From Sulfuritalea sp. (GTDB lineage: Bacteria; Pseudomonadota; Gammaproteobacteria; Burkholderiales; Rhodocyclaceae): 35,328 nt of DNA. Positions 7,978 to 17,200 of the stretch are shown piece after piece. The notes beneath the pieces are model-generated. The model saw nothing but the letters and a program-made list of their open reading frames with translations, ran no database searches and had not been told where the DNA came from. The stretch's first letter is position 1; each line of letters opens with the position of its first letter. The stretch is from contig JAGXSN010000226.1 in assembly GCA_018333815.1 (NCBI GenBank), positions 1-35,328 of the forward strand, given 5' to 3'. The position numbers and the translations under genes were made by a program.

Positions 7978-8867
7978 CACTCCGCCTCCTGAACGACCGT
8001 TTTGGGCTGCGCGAGCATCGCCGCGCGCGTGTCCGGCGTTTCGAGGCTGATGCGGCCGAGCGCGCCGCTGCGGTAATCGGTCAGCAGAATCATCGCCGCC
8101 TTCTCCAGGTCCAGTTCGCCGCCCCGGCCTTTCACGATGCAGCCGCGTTTCTTCGCCACCGCTTCGACGACGCCGACGGCGTCCATGTTCGCCACGTCGA
8201 GCTTGTAGCGCGCCGCAATCAGTTCCGGATAGCGCGCCAGCAGGATGCCGGCGAGGAAGGTCGCCACCTCCTCGTCGATCACGGCATTGCGCCCGATCGC
8301 GTGGCTGGCGGCGAGCATGTAGCCGTCGCTGTCATGCTCGATTTTCGGCCACATCAGGCCCGGCGTGTCGGTGATCGTCATGCCCGGCCCGAGGTCGAAG
8401 CTCTGCTGGCTTTTGGTGACCGCGGGCTCGTCGCCGACGGCGGCGATACGGCGCTTGAGCAGCGCGTTCATCAGCGTCGACTTGCCGACGTTGGGGATGC
8501 CCATGATCAGCATGCGCAGCGGCTTGACGTTGTCGTTGCGGTGGGGCGCGAGCTGGCGGCACAAGGCGGGGACCTTCGCCGCGTCGCCGGGCTTCTTGCA
8601 GGAGATGGCGACGGCCTTCACGCCCGGCTGCCTGCCGTACCAGTCGAGCCAGGCGGCGGTCGCCGCCGGATCGGCGAGGTCGGCCTTGTTGAGCAGCTTG
8701 AGGCAGGGCCGCTGGCGATGCTCGCGCAGCTGGCGGATCATCGGGTTGCTGCTCGCCTCGGGCAGGCGCGCGTCGAGCACCTCGACGACGACGTCGATGT
8801 AGGCCATGGTCTCGGCGGCCTTTTTGCGCGCCGAGGTCATGTGGCCGGGGAACCACTGGATGGTCAT
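7977..8867 (-). CDS. ylqF: Ribosome biogenesis GTPase YlqF/RbgA
   Basis: A 296-residue circularly permuted GTPase that helps late assembly of the large ribosomal subunit. The motif order is permuted as expected: G4 NKAD (60-63), G5 SCKKPGD (89-95), G1 GIPNVGKST (123-131), G3 DTPG (167-170). The N-terminus MTIQWFPGHMTSARK is diagnostic of the family and fixes the start at 8867, so an earlier in-frame ATG at 8972 is rejected. The C-terminal helical domain with NAVIDEEVATFLAGILL and GCIVKGRGGELDLEKAA contacts rRNA in known members. It is followed by slyX with a one-base overlap. Confidence 0.95.
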   Translation of the reverse strand: MTIQWFPGHMTSARKKAAETMAYIDVVVEVLDARLPEASSNPMIRQLREHRQRPCLKLLNKADLADPAATAAWLDWYGRQPGVKAVAISCKKPGDAAKVPALCRQLAPHRNDNVKPLRMLIMGIPNVGKSTLMNALLKRRIAAVGDEPAVTKSQQSFDLGPGMTITDTPGLMWPKIEHDSDGYMLAASHAIGRNAVIDEEVATFLAGILLARYPELIAARYKLDVANMDAVGVVEAVAKKRGCIVKGRGGELDLEKAAMILLTDYRSGALGRISLETPDTRAAMLAQPKTVVQEAE

Positions 8868-9090
8868 TGCTGAATCGGGGGATGAACGGGCCGCGATTAT
8901 CGCCCACTCGTCAGGCCGGCGAAAGTCGGCGCTGGCGGGACGGCGCTCAATTTCCCCACCGCCGCACTGCATGGCCCGGTCACGCCCTGCGGGAACGCGA
9001 AGTGCAGCCCCTGCCGGAATTCCCGTTCCGGCGTCGCCATGTCGCGCACGAGCGTTTCGTCGGTCATGGATTGCAGCCTATCATGCGGGC

Positions 9091-9483
9091 ATGATCCGCA
9101 GGCCGCCGCCTTCGCCTTTGCCGGAAGTCCTGCTGCGCTGGATCAACGTGATCCTGCGCGGCGGCCACCTCGTCACCGTGATCCTGCTCGGCGCCGCCTT
9201 GCTCGGCGCGCCGATCGATGCCGGGCACGCAGCCGCGGGCGTCGCCGCCACCGGCGGCGCGATGTTCGCGCTCGACGTCTGGCGCAAGCCGCAGCACCTG
9301 CGCGAGGCCGCCGGCATCGCCGTCCTGCTCAAGCTTGTCCTCGTCGGCTGGATGGTTTTCGATGCGGCGGCGCAGCATGTTCTGTTCTGGGTGATCGTCG
9401 CCGGCTCGGCCATTTCCGCCCATGCGCCGGCGCGTTTCCGGCATGCGATCCTGCTCGGCAACAAAGCGCGCGAGATGCATTGA
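9091..9483 (+). CDS. Small integral membrane protein of unknown function
   Basis: A 130-residue protein with a charged, proline-rich N-terminus (MIRRPPPSPLPEVLLRW) and about three to four hydrophobic segments: near 25-43 (GGHLVTVILLGAALLGAP), 47-60, 75-95 (GIAVLLKLVLVGWMVFDAAAQ) and 98-110 (HVLFWVIVAGSAISA). The C-terminus is basic (ARFRHAILLGNKAREMH). This arrangement suggests an inner-membrane protein with positive ends on the cytoplasmic side. I recognise no named family. It is divergent from ylqF. Downstream is a short dyad (9517-9537) and then the IS4 element. The frame is open much further upstream, but the ATG at 9091 is where membrane-protein-like composition starts. Confidence 0.7.
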   Translation: MIRRPPPSPLPEVLLRWINVILRGGHLVTVILLGAALLGAPIDAGHAAAGVAATGGAMFALDVWRKPQHLREAAGIAVLLKLVLVGWMVFDAAAQHVLFWVIVAGSAISAHAPARFRHAILLGNKAREMH

Positions 9484-9516
9484 AGTTGTCAACGCCCTAT
9501 GCTAGCGTCTGTGTAT

Positions 9517-9537
9517 TCGATCCCGGCACGGGGTCGA
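9517..9537. terminator. Stem-loop after the membrane protein gene (weak terminator candidate)
   Basis: TCGATCCC-GGCAC-GGGGTCGA: an 8-bp stem with one G:T-type mismatch and a 5-nt loop, 34 bp after the stop at 9483 and followed by TAAATA rather than a true T-run. It could end transcription of the membrane protein gene. It could equally belong to the leader of the BON gene before the IS landed. Confidence 0.35.
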
Positions 9538-9551
9538 TAAATACCGACAAC

Positions 9552-9569
9552 CACTGCTGTCCGGTTAAA
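9552..9569 (+). repeat. Left terminal inverted repeat of the IS4 element
   Basis: CACTGCTGTCCGGTTAAA, the exact reverse complement of 10856-10873. The transposase stop codon (9567-9565 on the minus strand) lies within it. Confidence 0.9.
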
Positions 9570-10734
9570 AGTTGAAGAGAAACAGTGGGTTGTTTGAATT
9601 GGTCTGGTTTTCGAGAGATGCTGATGTCGTGAAGGCTTGCTGCAAGGGCATTTTCTCGAAGAGGGTGACCGACAGAATCTGTAGCAGGGTGTAGAGCGAA
9701 GCGTCGAGGTTGAGGCGCTTTTTGACGATGGCGACGAGGACATAGACCGATACGGCGATCCAGATTTGCGACTTCACCGCATTCTCGGACGTGCCGAAGA
9801 ACCGCTTGATACGAAGATGCTGCTTGATCCACTTGAAGAACAATTCCACCTGCCAGCGGCTCTTGTAGAGCGCGCAGATGGTGATTGCCGGCAAGGTGAA
9901 GTTGTTGGTCAGGAAGACCAGCGTCTTGCCGGTTTCGGCGTCCTTGGAACGGATACGCCGCAGATGCGCGGGATACTCCTGCCGGGTGTAGAAGCCGTCC
10001 AGCGCGATGGTCTGGTCGCAGATGATGCCGGTGGACCGATCCGTCGCCGCCGAATAGACACGATGGGCATCCATATTCGACTTGGCGCGGGTGACGAAGA
10101 AACTGCCGGCCAAATGCAGGACATGCAACCGGGAGAAGTCCAGGTAGCCCCGATCCATGACGTAGATAGCGCCCGCCTCGGGGATCAGGAGGTCGAGCGC
10201 ATGCACGTCGTGCCACTTGCCGTCCGTGACGTGGATGAAGCTCGGGATGCTGCCGCGCAGATCCAGCAGCGTGTGCATCTTCACCGCCGCCTTGGTGGAA
10301 CGAAAGTGCGCCCAAGGAAACACCGACAGGCACAGGTCGATGGTGGTCGAATCCAGCGCATAGACGGTATTGCTCAGTTCCAGGCCCAGATCGTCCCCGG
10401 CATAGAGTTTCCGGGCCTGGTCGATCAGACGGTGGGCGAAGTCGGCGTGGATGCGCCAGTCGCGCGTTTCGTTGGCATCGGCCAGCGTCGAGCGGCGCAC
10501 CGGCTCGCGCAAGCCCATGTGGTAGAGCTTGCCGGCCTGCGCCGCCAGGCAGGCTTCGATGTCCCGCAGGCTCTCTCGATAGGTCAGTTGGGCGAAGGCC
10601 ATGACGCGGTATTGTTCGGCACAGGTCAGCGACTTCACGTAGCGGTCGCCACCGTAGCGCGCCACGTAGCGGATAAAGGTGCTCCACGGCAGGAAGTCCA
10701 TGAGCTGGGCGAACAGGGTCTTGCCGGTGTTCAT
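9565..10734 (-). CDS. IS4-family transposase, intact
   Basis: A 389-residue DDE transposase. The N-terminal block TLFAQLMDFLPWSTFIRYV with RVMAFAQLTYRESLRDIEACL is a common IS4 start. The first Asp is in VYALDSTTIDLCL, the second in IYVMDRGYLDFSRLH, and the IS4 signature Y-(2)-R-(3)-E-(6)-K is YKSRWQVELFFKWIK, containing the catalytic Glu. It has no internal stop or frameshift, and both inverted repeats are present, so the element may still be active. The frame could start earlier, but the ATG at 10734 fits the family N-terminus. Transcription points away from the BON and glucan synthase genes. Confidence 0.95.
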   Translation of the reverse strand: MNTGKTLFAQLMDFLPWSTFIRYVARYGGDRYVKSLTCAEQYRVMAFAQLTYRESLRDIEACLAAQAGKLYHMGLREPVRRSTLADANETRDWRIHADFAHRLIDQARKLYAGDDLGLELSNTVYALDSTTIDLCLSVFPWAHFRSTKAAVKMHTLLDLRGSIPSFIHVTDGKWHDVHALDLLIPEAGAIYVMDRGYLDFSRLHVLHLAGSFFVTRAKSNMDAHRVYSAATDRSTGIICDQTIALDGFYTRQEYPAHLRRIRSKDAETGKTLVFLTNNFTLPAITICALYKSRWQVELFFKWIKQHLRIKRFFGTSENAVKSQIWIAVSVYVLVAIVKKRLNLDASLYTLLQILSVTLFEKMPLQQAFTTSASLENQTNSNNPLFLFNF

Positions 10735-10855
10735 GGCGGGCTCCGGGGCAAAACCCGGAAGACTGCCCGAAATGGCAATCGCCGTTCAAATCGACACCAC
10801 CCCTCATCGCTCGGAATTCCTCGTCAGTCATGGCTTTCAGCGTTTCAACTCTTCA

Positions 10856-10873
10856 TTTAACCGGACAGCAGTG
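10856..10873 (-). repeat. Right terminal inverted repeat of the IS4 element
   Basis: TTTAACCGGACAGCAGTG, the exact reverse complement of the left repeat. Its outer edge at 10873 is directly followed by the remaining signal-peptide codons of the BON lipoprotein gene. Confidence 0.9.
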
Positions 10874-10890
10874 ACCTGTCCGCACTATTC

Positions 10891-11169
10891 ATGGCTTTCA
10901 TGCTGGCGACTGCCGTCGGCTGTGCCTCGACACAAAAGCAGGAAGGGACTGGCGAGTACATCGACGACACCGTCCTGACGACGAAGGTGAAGGCGGCGAT
11001 CTTCAATGAGCCGACCCTGAAGTCGGCCGAGATCAATGTCGAGACCTTCAAGGGCGTGGTGCAGTTGAGCGGCTTTGTCAGCTCGCAGGCCGCGGTGAAC
11101 AAGGCAGCCGAAGTCGCCCGTGGCATCAGTGGCGTCAAGTCCGTCAAAAACGACATGCGCGTCAAGTAG
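10891..11169 (+). CDS. BON-domain (OsmY-like) lipoprotein, 5' end cut off by the IS4 element
   Basis: A 92-residue reading from the first ATG left. Residues about 25-92 form one BON domain (YIDDTVLTTKVKAAIFNEPTLKSAEINVETFKGVVQLSGFVSS, ending GVKSVKNDMRVK), which binds membranes or phospholipids in periplasmic stress proteins such as OsmY. Before it is a lipobox, AVGC, and a hydrophobic stretch. The frame stays open upstream to the IS edge and reads LSALFMAFMLATAVGCAST, clearly the core of a lipoprotein signal whose basic n-region is missing. The codons for that region and the native start are not found on the far side of the IS, so they were probably deleted. Export from the internal ATG is doubtful. 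It lies 79 bp before the glucan synthase gene. Confidence 0.8.
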   Translation: MAFMLATAVGCASTQKQEGTGEYIDDTVLTTKVKAAIFNEPTLKSAEINVETFKGVVQLSGFVSSQAAVNKAAEVARGISGVKSVKNDMRVK

Positions 11170-11201
11170 CCAGACCAATCGCCATTTAAATGCCTCGATC
11201 C

Positions 11202-11232
11202 GGGCGAGGGTTGGCCCCAATCACCCTCGCCC
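11202..11232 (+). promoter_or_regulatory. 10-bp stem-loop abutting the ribosome site of the glucan synthase gene
   Basis: GGGCGAGGGT (11202-11211) and ACCCTCGCCC (11223-11232) pair perfectly around an 11-nt loop. One base later comes the Shine-Dalgarno GGAAGGA (11234-11240) for the ATG at 11249. There is no T-run, so it is not a standard terminator. It may act as an attenuator or restrict ribosome access. Confidence 0.55.
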
Positions 11233-11248
11233 TGGAAGGACGTGTTAA

Positions 11249-14200
11249 ATGAACATTGGGGTAAAGCTCATCGAGCAGCTATCTCGCTGGATGTCGTCGC
11301 TTCGCGGCAAAGCTTGGCCACGGAAATCCCCTGACGAAGCACCCCCGCTACGGTCGGAGTTGCTAAGCGCCGACCAGATGGAGCAGTACGGTAAAACGCT
11401 GGCGAATACGCACCAGTTGGCGGTGGGGCGTGCGCCGGATCAACTGCTGTCCCGGTTGTCTGAAAACGAAAACGCGTTGGTGGACGTGTGCAATCTGCTG
11501 ACGGCGGAAGCCACCGCGAAGCGCCGGATTACTCCGGCCGGGGAATGGCTGCTCGACAACTTCTACTTGATCGAGGAGCAGATCCGCACCGCCAAGCGAC
11601 ACTTGCCCAAAGGTTACAGCCGGGAACTCCCCCGCCTGACAATAGGGGCATCCACGCAGTCGGTCGGACTCCCGCGCGTGTATGACATTGCCTTGGAAAC
11701 CGTTGCGCACGGCGATGGTCGCGTCGATCCGGAAACGCTTAGCCGCTTCGTGACCGCCTACCAGACCGTCACCGTACTCAAGCTGGGCGAATTGTGGGCG
11801 ATCCCGATCATGCTGCGGCTGGCAGTCATCGAGAATCTGCGCCGCGTCGGCTGGCGCATCGCCGCCGGGTGGCACGAACGGGATCTGGCCGATTCATGGG
11901 CGGACCGGATGGCGGAAACCGCCGAGAAGGATCCGAAGAGCCTGATCCTGGTAATTGCGGACATGGCGCGTTCGAATCCGCCGATGGTCAGTGCATTCGT
12001 GGCGGAACTCGCCCGTCGCTTGCAGGGCAGAGGTCCTTCACTGGCGCTGCCACTGACATGGGTCGAGCAAAGGCTCTCGGAATCAGGGCAAACGATCGAG
12101 CAACTGGTGCAGTCAGAAAACCAGCAGCAGGCGGCCGATCAGGTTTCCATCAGCAACTGCATCGGCAGCCTGCGGGTGCTGGGCGCCATGGACTGGCGCA
12201 AGTTCGTCGAAACGTTGAGCATTGTCGAACAGATCTTGCATGAGGATCCGGGCGGCGTTTATGGCGCGATGGATTTTGCTACCCGTGACCGCTATCGCCA
12301 TGCAACGGAAAGAATCGCTCGTAAAGGCCAACTATCGGAAAGCGAGGTAGCCGAAAAGGCGGTCGAACTGGCGCGTGCGGGTATGTCTCTCGAATTTGGC
12401 ACCGGGATCGCTGAGCGCAGCAGACATGTCGGGTTCTATCTCGTCGATGCCGGCTTGCCAACGCTGGAGCAGGCTGCCGGCATGCGTCATACCGGTGCCG
12501 CGCGCTTGCGCAGAACGGCTGGTCGGTTCCCCCTGCCCTTGTATCTGGGCGGCATCACGCTGATAACGGCAATCATCACGGGGGGGGTGTTGGCACAGGC
12601 GCTTGCCCTTCCGCTGTGGAATCTGCTACTGCTTGGCATCCTCGCGATCCTGGCCGTCTCTCAAGTGGCCGTGGCCATGGTGAATTGGCTGGCAACCTTG
12701 CTGGTACAGCCGCAGCCACTGCCCAAAATGGATTACTCCGCTGGACTGCCGGTACCTGCGCGCACGCTGGTGGTGGTCCCGACCATGCTCACGAGTGCCG
12801 CGGGCATTGAGGATCTGGTCGAGGCCCTGGAAGTCAGGTTTCTGGCGAATCGCGACGAGTGCCTGCACTTCGGCCTGCTCACTGATTATCGCGATGCCCA
12901 TCAGGAATCGCTGCCCGAGGATGCCGCACTGGTACAACTTGCCCGGACACGCATCGAGGAACTGAACCAAAAATATGCGGGTAGCGGAGAGGACGCTTCG
13001 CACGACGCCTTCTTCCTCTTCCATCGCCCGCGCTGCTGGAACGCCCAGGAAAACCTCTGGATGGGTTATGAACGCAAGCGCGGCAAGCTGGCAGACCTGA
13101 ACGCGTTGCTGCGCGATGGCTCCGGCAACAGCGCCAGAGACCGCTTTGCGCTCATCGTCGGCAACACCATGGTGCTGACCGGCATCCGGTACGTCATCAC
13201 CCTGGATACGGATACACAGCTGCCACGCGATGCGGCGCGGCAATTTGTCGGTGCCATGGCGCATCCCCTGAATCGGCCCTGCTTCGACGCCGCCCGGCAG
13301 CGCGTTGTCGCGGGCCATGGCATCCTGCAGCCACGCGTGGCGATCAGCCTCCCTGGGACGAATCGCTCGCGCTATGCACGGTTGTATGGAGGAGAGCCAG
13401 GTATCGATCCGTATACGCGTGCCGTCTCGGACGTCTACCAGGACATGTTCGGCGAAGGCTCGTTCATCGGCAAGGGGATTTACGACGTCGATGGATTCGA
13501 GCAGGCCCTGGCTGGACGCTTCCCGGAGAACCACATCCTCAGTCACGACCTGCTCGAAGGATGCTATGCGCGCTCGGCACTCTTGAGTGATGTTGAACTC
13601 TATGAAGACTACCCGGCCCGCTATGCCGCCGACGCCAGCCGTCGCTACCGCTGGATTCGCGGCGATTGGCAGCTTGCGGGCTGGCTGTTGCGCCGCGTAC
13701 CCGGCGCGAATGGACAACGGCAGAAAAATCCCCTGTCGACGTTGTCGCAATGGAAACTGATCGACAATCTGCGCCGCAGCCTTGTCCCCGTGGCGCTGAT
13801 GATGCTGTTCCTGTTTGGTTGGACGCTCCTCTCGTCGCCAGCGCTGTGGACGCTGTCGGTGATCGGCATCCTATTGCTTCCCACCCTGTCCATCACCCTC
13901 CTCGATCTGTTCCGCAAGCCGGATGAGGTCCCGTTGAAACAGCATCTCATTGCCGTCGCACGCTCGGCCGTACGGCGCCTGATGCAGTTCATGTTCGAAC
14001 TCGCCTGTCTTCCTTATGAGGCGTTCTACAGTCTGGACGCCATCGCGCACACCGCATGGCGCATGCTGGTGTCGCACAAACGACTGCTGGAATGGAACCC
14101 TTCGAGCGAGGTCGACCGCGTCGCGACAAGATCGGGCAACAACGCACTAATCACCAGTTATCGGACCATGTGGGTGGCCCCCGCCATCGCCACTACCGCA

Positions 14201-17200
14201 GCTATATATGTGGCGGCTGTCTCTCCCGAGGGGTCGGTGGGGGCATGGCCCATACTTTTCCTCTGGCTTTCCTCACCCCTCATCGCGTGGTGGATCAGTC
14301 GCCCGCTGGCGCGCCGCAAGGCAGCCCTGACCGTGGAGCAGCGGCTATTCCTGCGCGAGCTTTCACGGCGCACCTGGGTTTACTTCGACAAGTTCGTCGG
14401 CCCGGACGACCATTGGTTGCCACCCGACAACTATCAGGAGTATCGCGTTGCCGCGATCGCCCATCGCACCTCGCCCACCAACATGGGAATGGCCTTGCTG
14501 GCCAATCTGTCCGCTTATGATTTCGGCTATCTGCAGGCTGGGAGGCTCATCGAACGCACCGCGCAGACCCTGCGCACGATGAACGGACTCGAACGGTACC
14601 GGGGGCATTTTTTCAACTGGTACGACACACAGACGCTTGCCCCCCTGCCACCGCTGTATATCTCCACGGTGGACAGCGGAAACCTTGCCGGCCACCTGCT
14701 GACCTTGCGCGCGGGTCTGCTGGCCATGGTCGATGACAAGATACTTCGGCCACAACTATTCGCGGGCTTGAGCGATACGCTTGAACTGCTTGCAAGCAAT
14801 GTCGATGAAGCCATGCAGGACATGGTCGAAGCGTTGCGGCGTGATCTGACGGCAATCTCCATCGGCCCGCAAGAAACCCTGGCGGCTGCACGCCTGGTCC
14901 TCGCGCGTCTCGCGACCCGTGCCGACAAGCTGACCAGCCAGGTCGCGGGCAACTTCCCTGCCGGAGATGTCAGCACACCCGAGGAAGAGGTGGTCGAATG
15001 GGCCCGGGCGCTTGCCCGGCAAATTCACGAAGCACTGGACGAACTGAGTTTCCCTGGTGACGAACCTACCGCCATCGACAGCATTCCAAGCCTGCGTGAA
15101 CTGGTCAGTGCCGGGAACATCCGTGCCATCGCCAGGATGACGGACATCGAGGATCTGGCACGGCAATGCGGCGAACTCGCCGCCATGGAATACGACTTCC
15201 TGTTCGACAAGTCGCGCCATCTGCTGACCATCGGTTACAACGTCAGCGAACGCCGGGCGGATTCCAGTTTCTACGACCTGCTGGCCTCCGAGGCACGCCT
15301 CAGCAGCTTCGTCGCCATTGCGCAGGGACAACTGCCGCAGGAAAGCTGGTTCGCCCTCGGACGCCTGCTCACCGGAACCGGTGGCGCCCCGGTGCTCCTG
15401 TCGTGGAGCGGTTCGATGTTCGAATACCTGATGCCGCTCCTGGTGATGCCGACTTACGACAACACCCTGCTCGACCAGACCTGCAAGGCGGCGGTGGCCA
15501 GACAGATCGAGTATGGACGCCAGCGCAACGTGCCTTGGGGGATTTCCGAATCCGGCTACAACACCGTCGATGCGCACCTCAATTACCAGTACCGTGCATT
15601 CGGTGTGCCGGGGCTGGGCCTCAAGCGCGGCCTGGCCGAGGATCTGGTGATTGCACCTTATGCGTCGGTGCTCGCGCTGATGGTTGCCCCCGAGAAGGCC
15701 TGTCTGAATCTGCAACGGCTTGCCGACAATGGGTTTATCGGCAAGTACGGCTTCTTCGAAGCGATCGACTACACGCTCGCCCGCCAACGGCGCAGACAAT
15801 CGAGCACGGTGGTGCATTCCTTCATGGCACACCACCAGGGCATGAGCCTGCTCGCCCTGGCTTACCTGCTTCTCGAACGCCCGATGCAGCGGCGCTTCGA
15901 GTCGGACCGGCTGTTCCAGGCAGTCATGCCGCTGCTCCAGGAAAAGATCCCCAAGGCCACGGCATTGTTTACTCACACGGCGCAACTCTCCGCGGTGCGT
16001 CCGACCTCGGTCGTGGCGGAACCGTCGATCCGGGCGTTCACCACGCCCGACACGTCGATACCGGAAGTACAGTTGTTGTCGAACGGCCGCTATCACGTGA
16101 TGATCACCAATGCCGGGGGTGGCTACAGCCGCTGGAAAGACCTCGCCGTAACGCGCTGGCGCGAAGATGTCACCTGCGACAACTGGGGTACGTTCTGCTA
16201 CATCCGCGAAGTGACTCGCGTGACGGGCGGCGCAATTGGCAAGGCCTGGTCGACGGCCTATCAGCCGACGCACAAACGACCGAAGAGTTATGAAGCCATT
16301 TTCTCCGAAGGCCGCGCCGAATTCCGTCGCAGTGATGCGGTTGCTGGCGGCGAGGGTGATTTCGAGACGCATACCGAGATCGTCGTGTCGCCCGAAGACG
16401 ATATCGAACTGCGGCGGGTGCGCATCACCAATCGCTCACCTCGGCGTCGCGAGATCGAGGTGACGAGTTACGCCGAAGTGGTAATTGCGCCAGCGACGAC
16501 GGACGCACTGCATCCGGCCTTCAGCAATCTATTCGTGCAGACCGAGATCGTGCAGGAGCGGAACGCGCTCCTGTGTACGCGTCGCCCCCGCTCTGGCGGC
16601 GAGCAGGCACCGTGGATGCTTCATCTGATGGTGGTGCATGGCGCAGACGTGAGCGCAGTGTCCCACGAGACGGATCGCCTGCGTTTCATCGGCCGCACCC
16701 GAAGCGCTGCGACACCGCTGGCGATGATCGAACCGGGGCCGCTTTCTGGCACCACCGGGTCCGTACTCGATCCGATCGTTGCCATACGCCATGTCCTCAC
16801 GCTCGAGCCGGAACAGACCGCCACGATCGACATGGTATCCGGCATCGCCGAAACCCGCGACATGGCCCTGTGCCTGATCGACAAATATCAGGACCGCCAT
16901 CTCGCCGACCGCGTCTTCGACCTGACATGGACCCACAGCCTGGTGGTATTGCGGCAACTCAATGCCAGCGAGGCCGATGCCCAACTGCACGCACGACTGG
17001 CCAGCTCCATTCTCTACGCCAATGCCGGCTTGCGCGCCGACCCAGCCATCCTGATGCGCAATCGCCGTGGGCAATCCGGGCTGTGGAGCTACGCCATCTC
17101 TGGCGATCTGCCGATCGTCTTGCTGCAAATCGGCGACGCAACCAATATCGACCTGGTGCGCCAGCTCGTCCAGGCGCATGCCTACTGGCGCCTGAGGGGG

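Larger units (their letters stand above)
9552..10873 (-). mobile_element. Complete IS4-family insertion sequence (about 1,322 bp)
   Basis: The element is bounded by perfect 18-bp inverted repeats: CACTGCTGTCCGGTTAAA at 9552-9569 and its reverse complement at 10856-10873. Similarity continues inward with small gaps. It contains one intact transposase whose TAA stop lies inside the left repeat. No matching target duplication is visible (ACCGACAAC on the left, ACCTGTCCG on the right), so an adjacent deletion or recombination after insertion is likely. The right edge abuts the truncated BON lipoprotein gene. Confidence 0.9.

Noticed and set aside
8897-9067. A 56-residue minus-strand frame upstream of ylqF
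   Set aside because: No recognisable domain and no good ribosome site; it covers the divergent promoter region of ylqF and the membrane protein gene.
10829-10900. A 12-bp direct repeat, TCATGGCTTTCA, once inside the IS4 right end and once at the BON start
   Set aside because: It is not at the IS boundary, so it is not a target duplication; most likely chance.
12626-13750. A 374-residue minus-strand frame inside the glucan synthase gene
   Set aside because: It is an antisense shadow of a GC-rich coding region; the plus strand carries conserved GT84 motifs.
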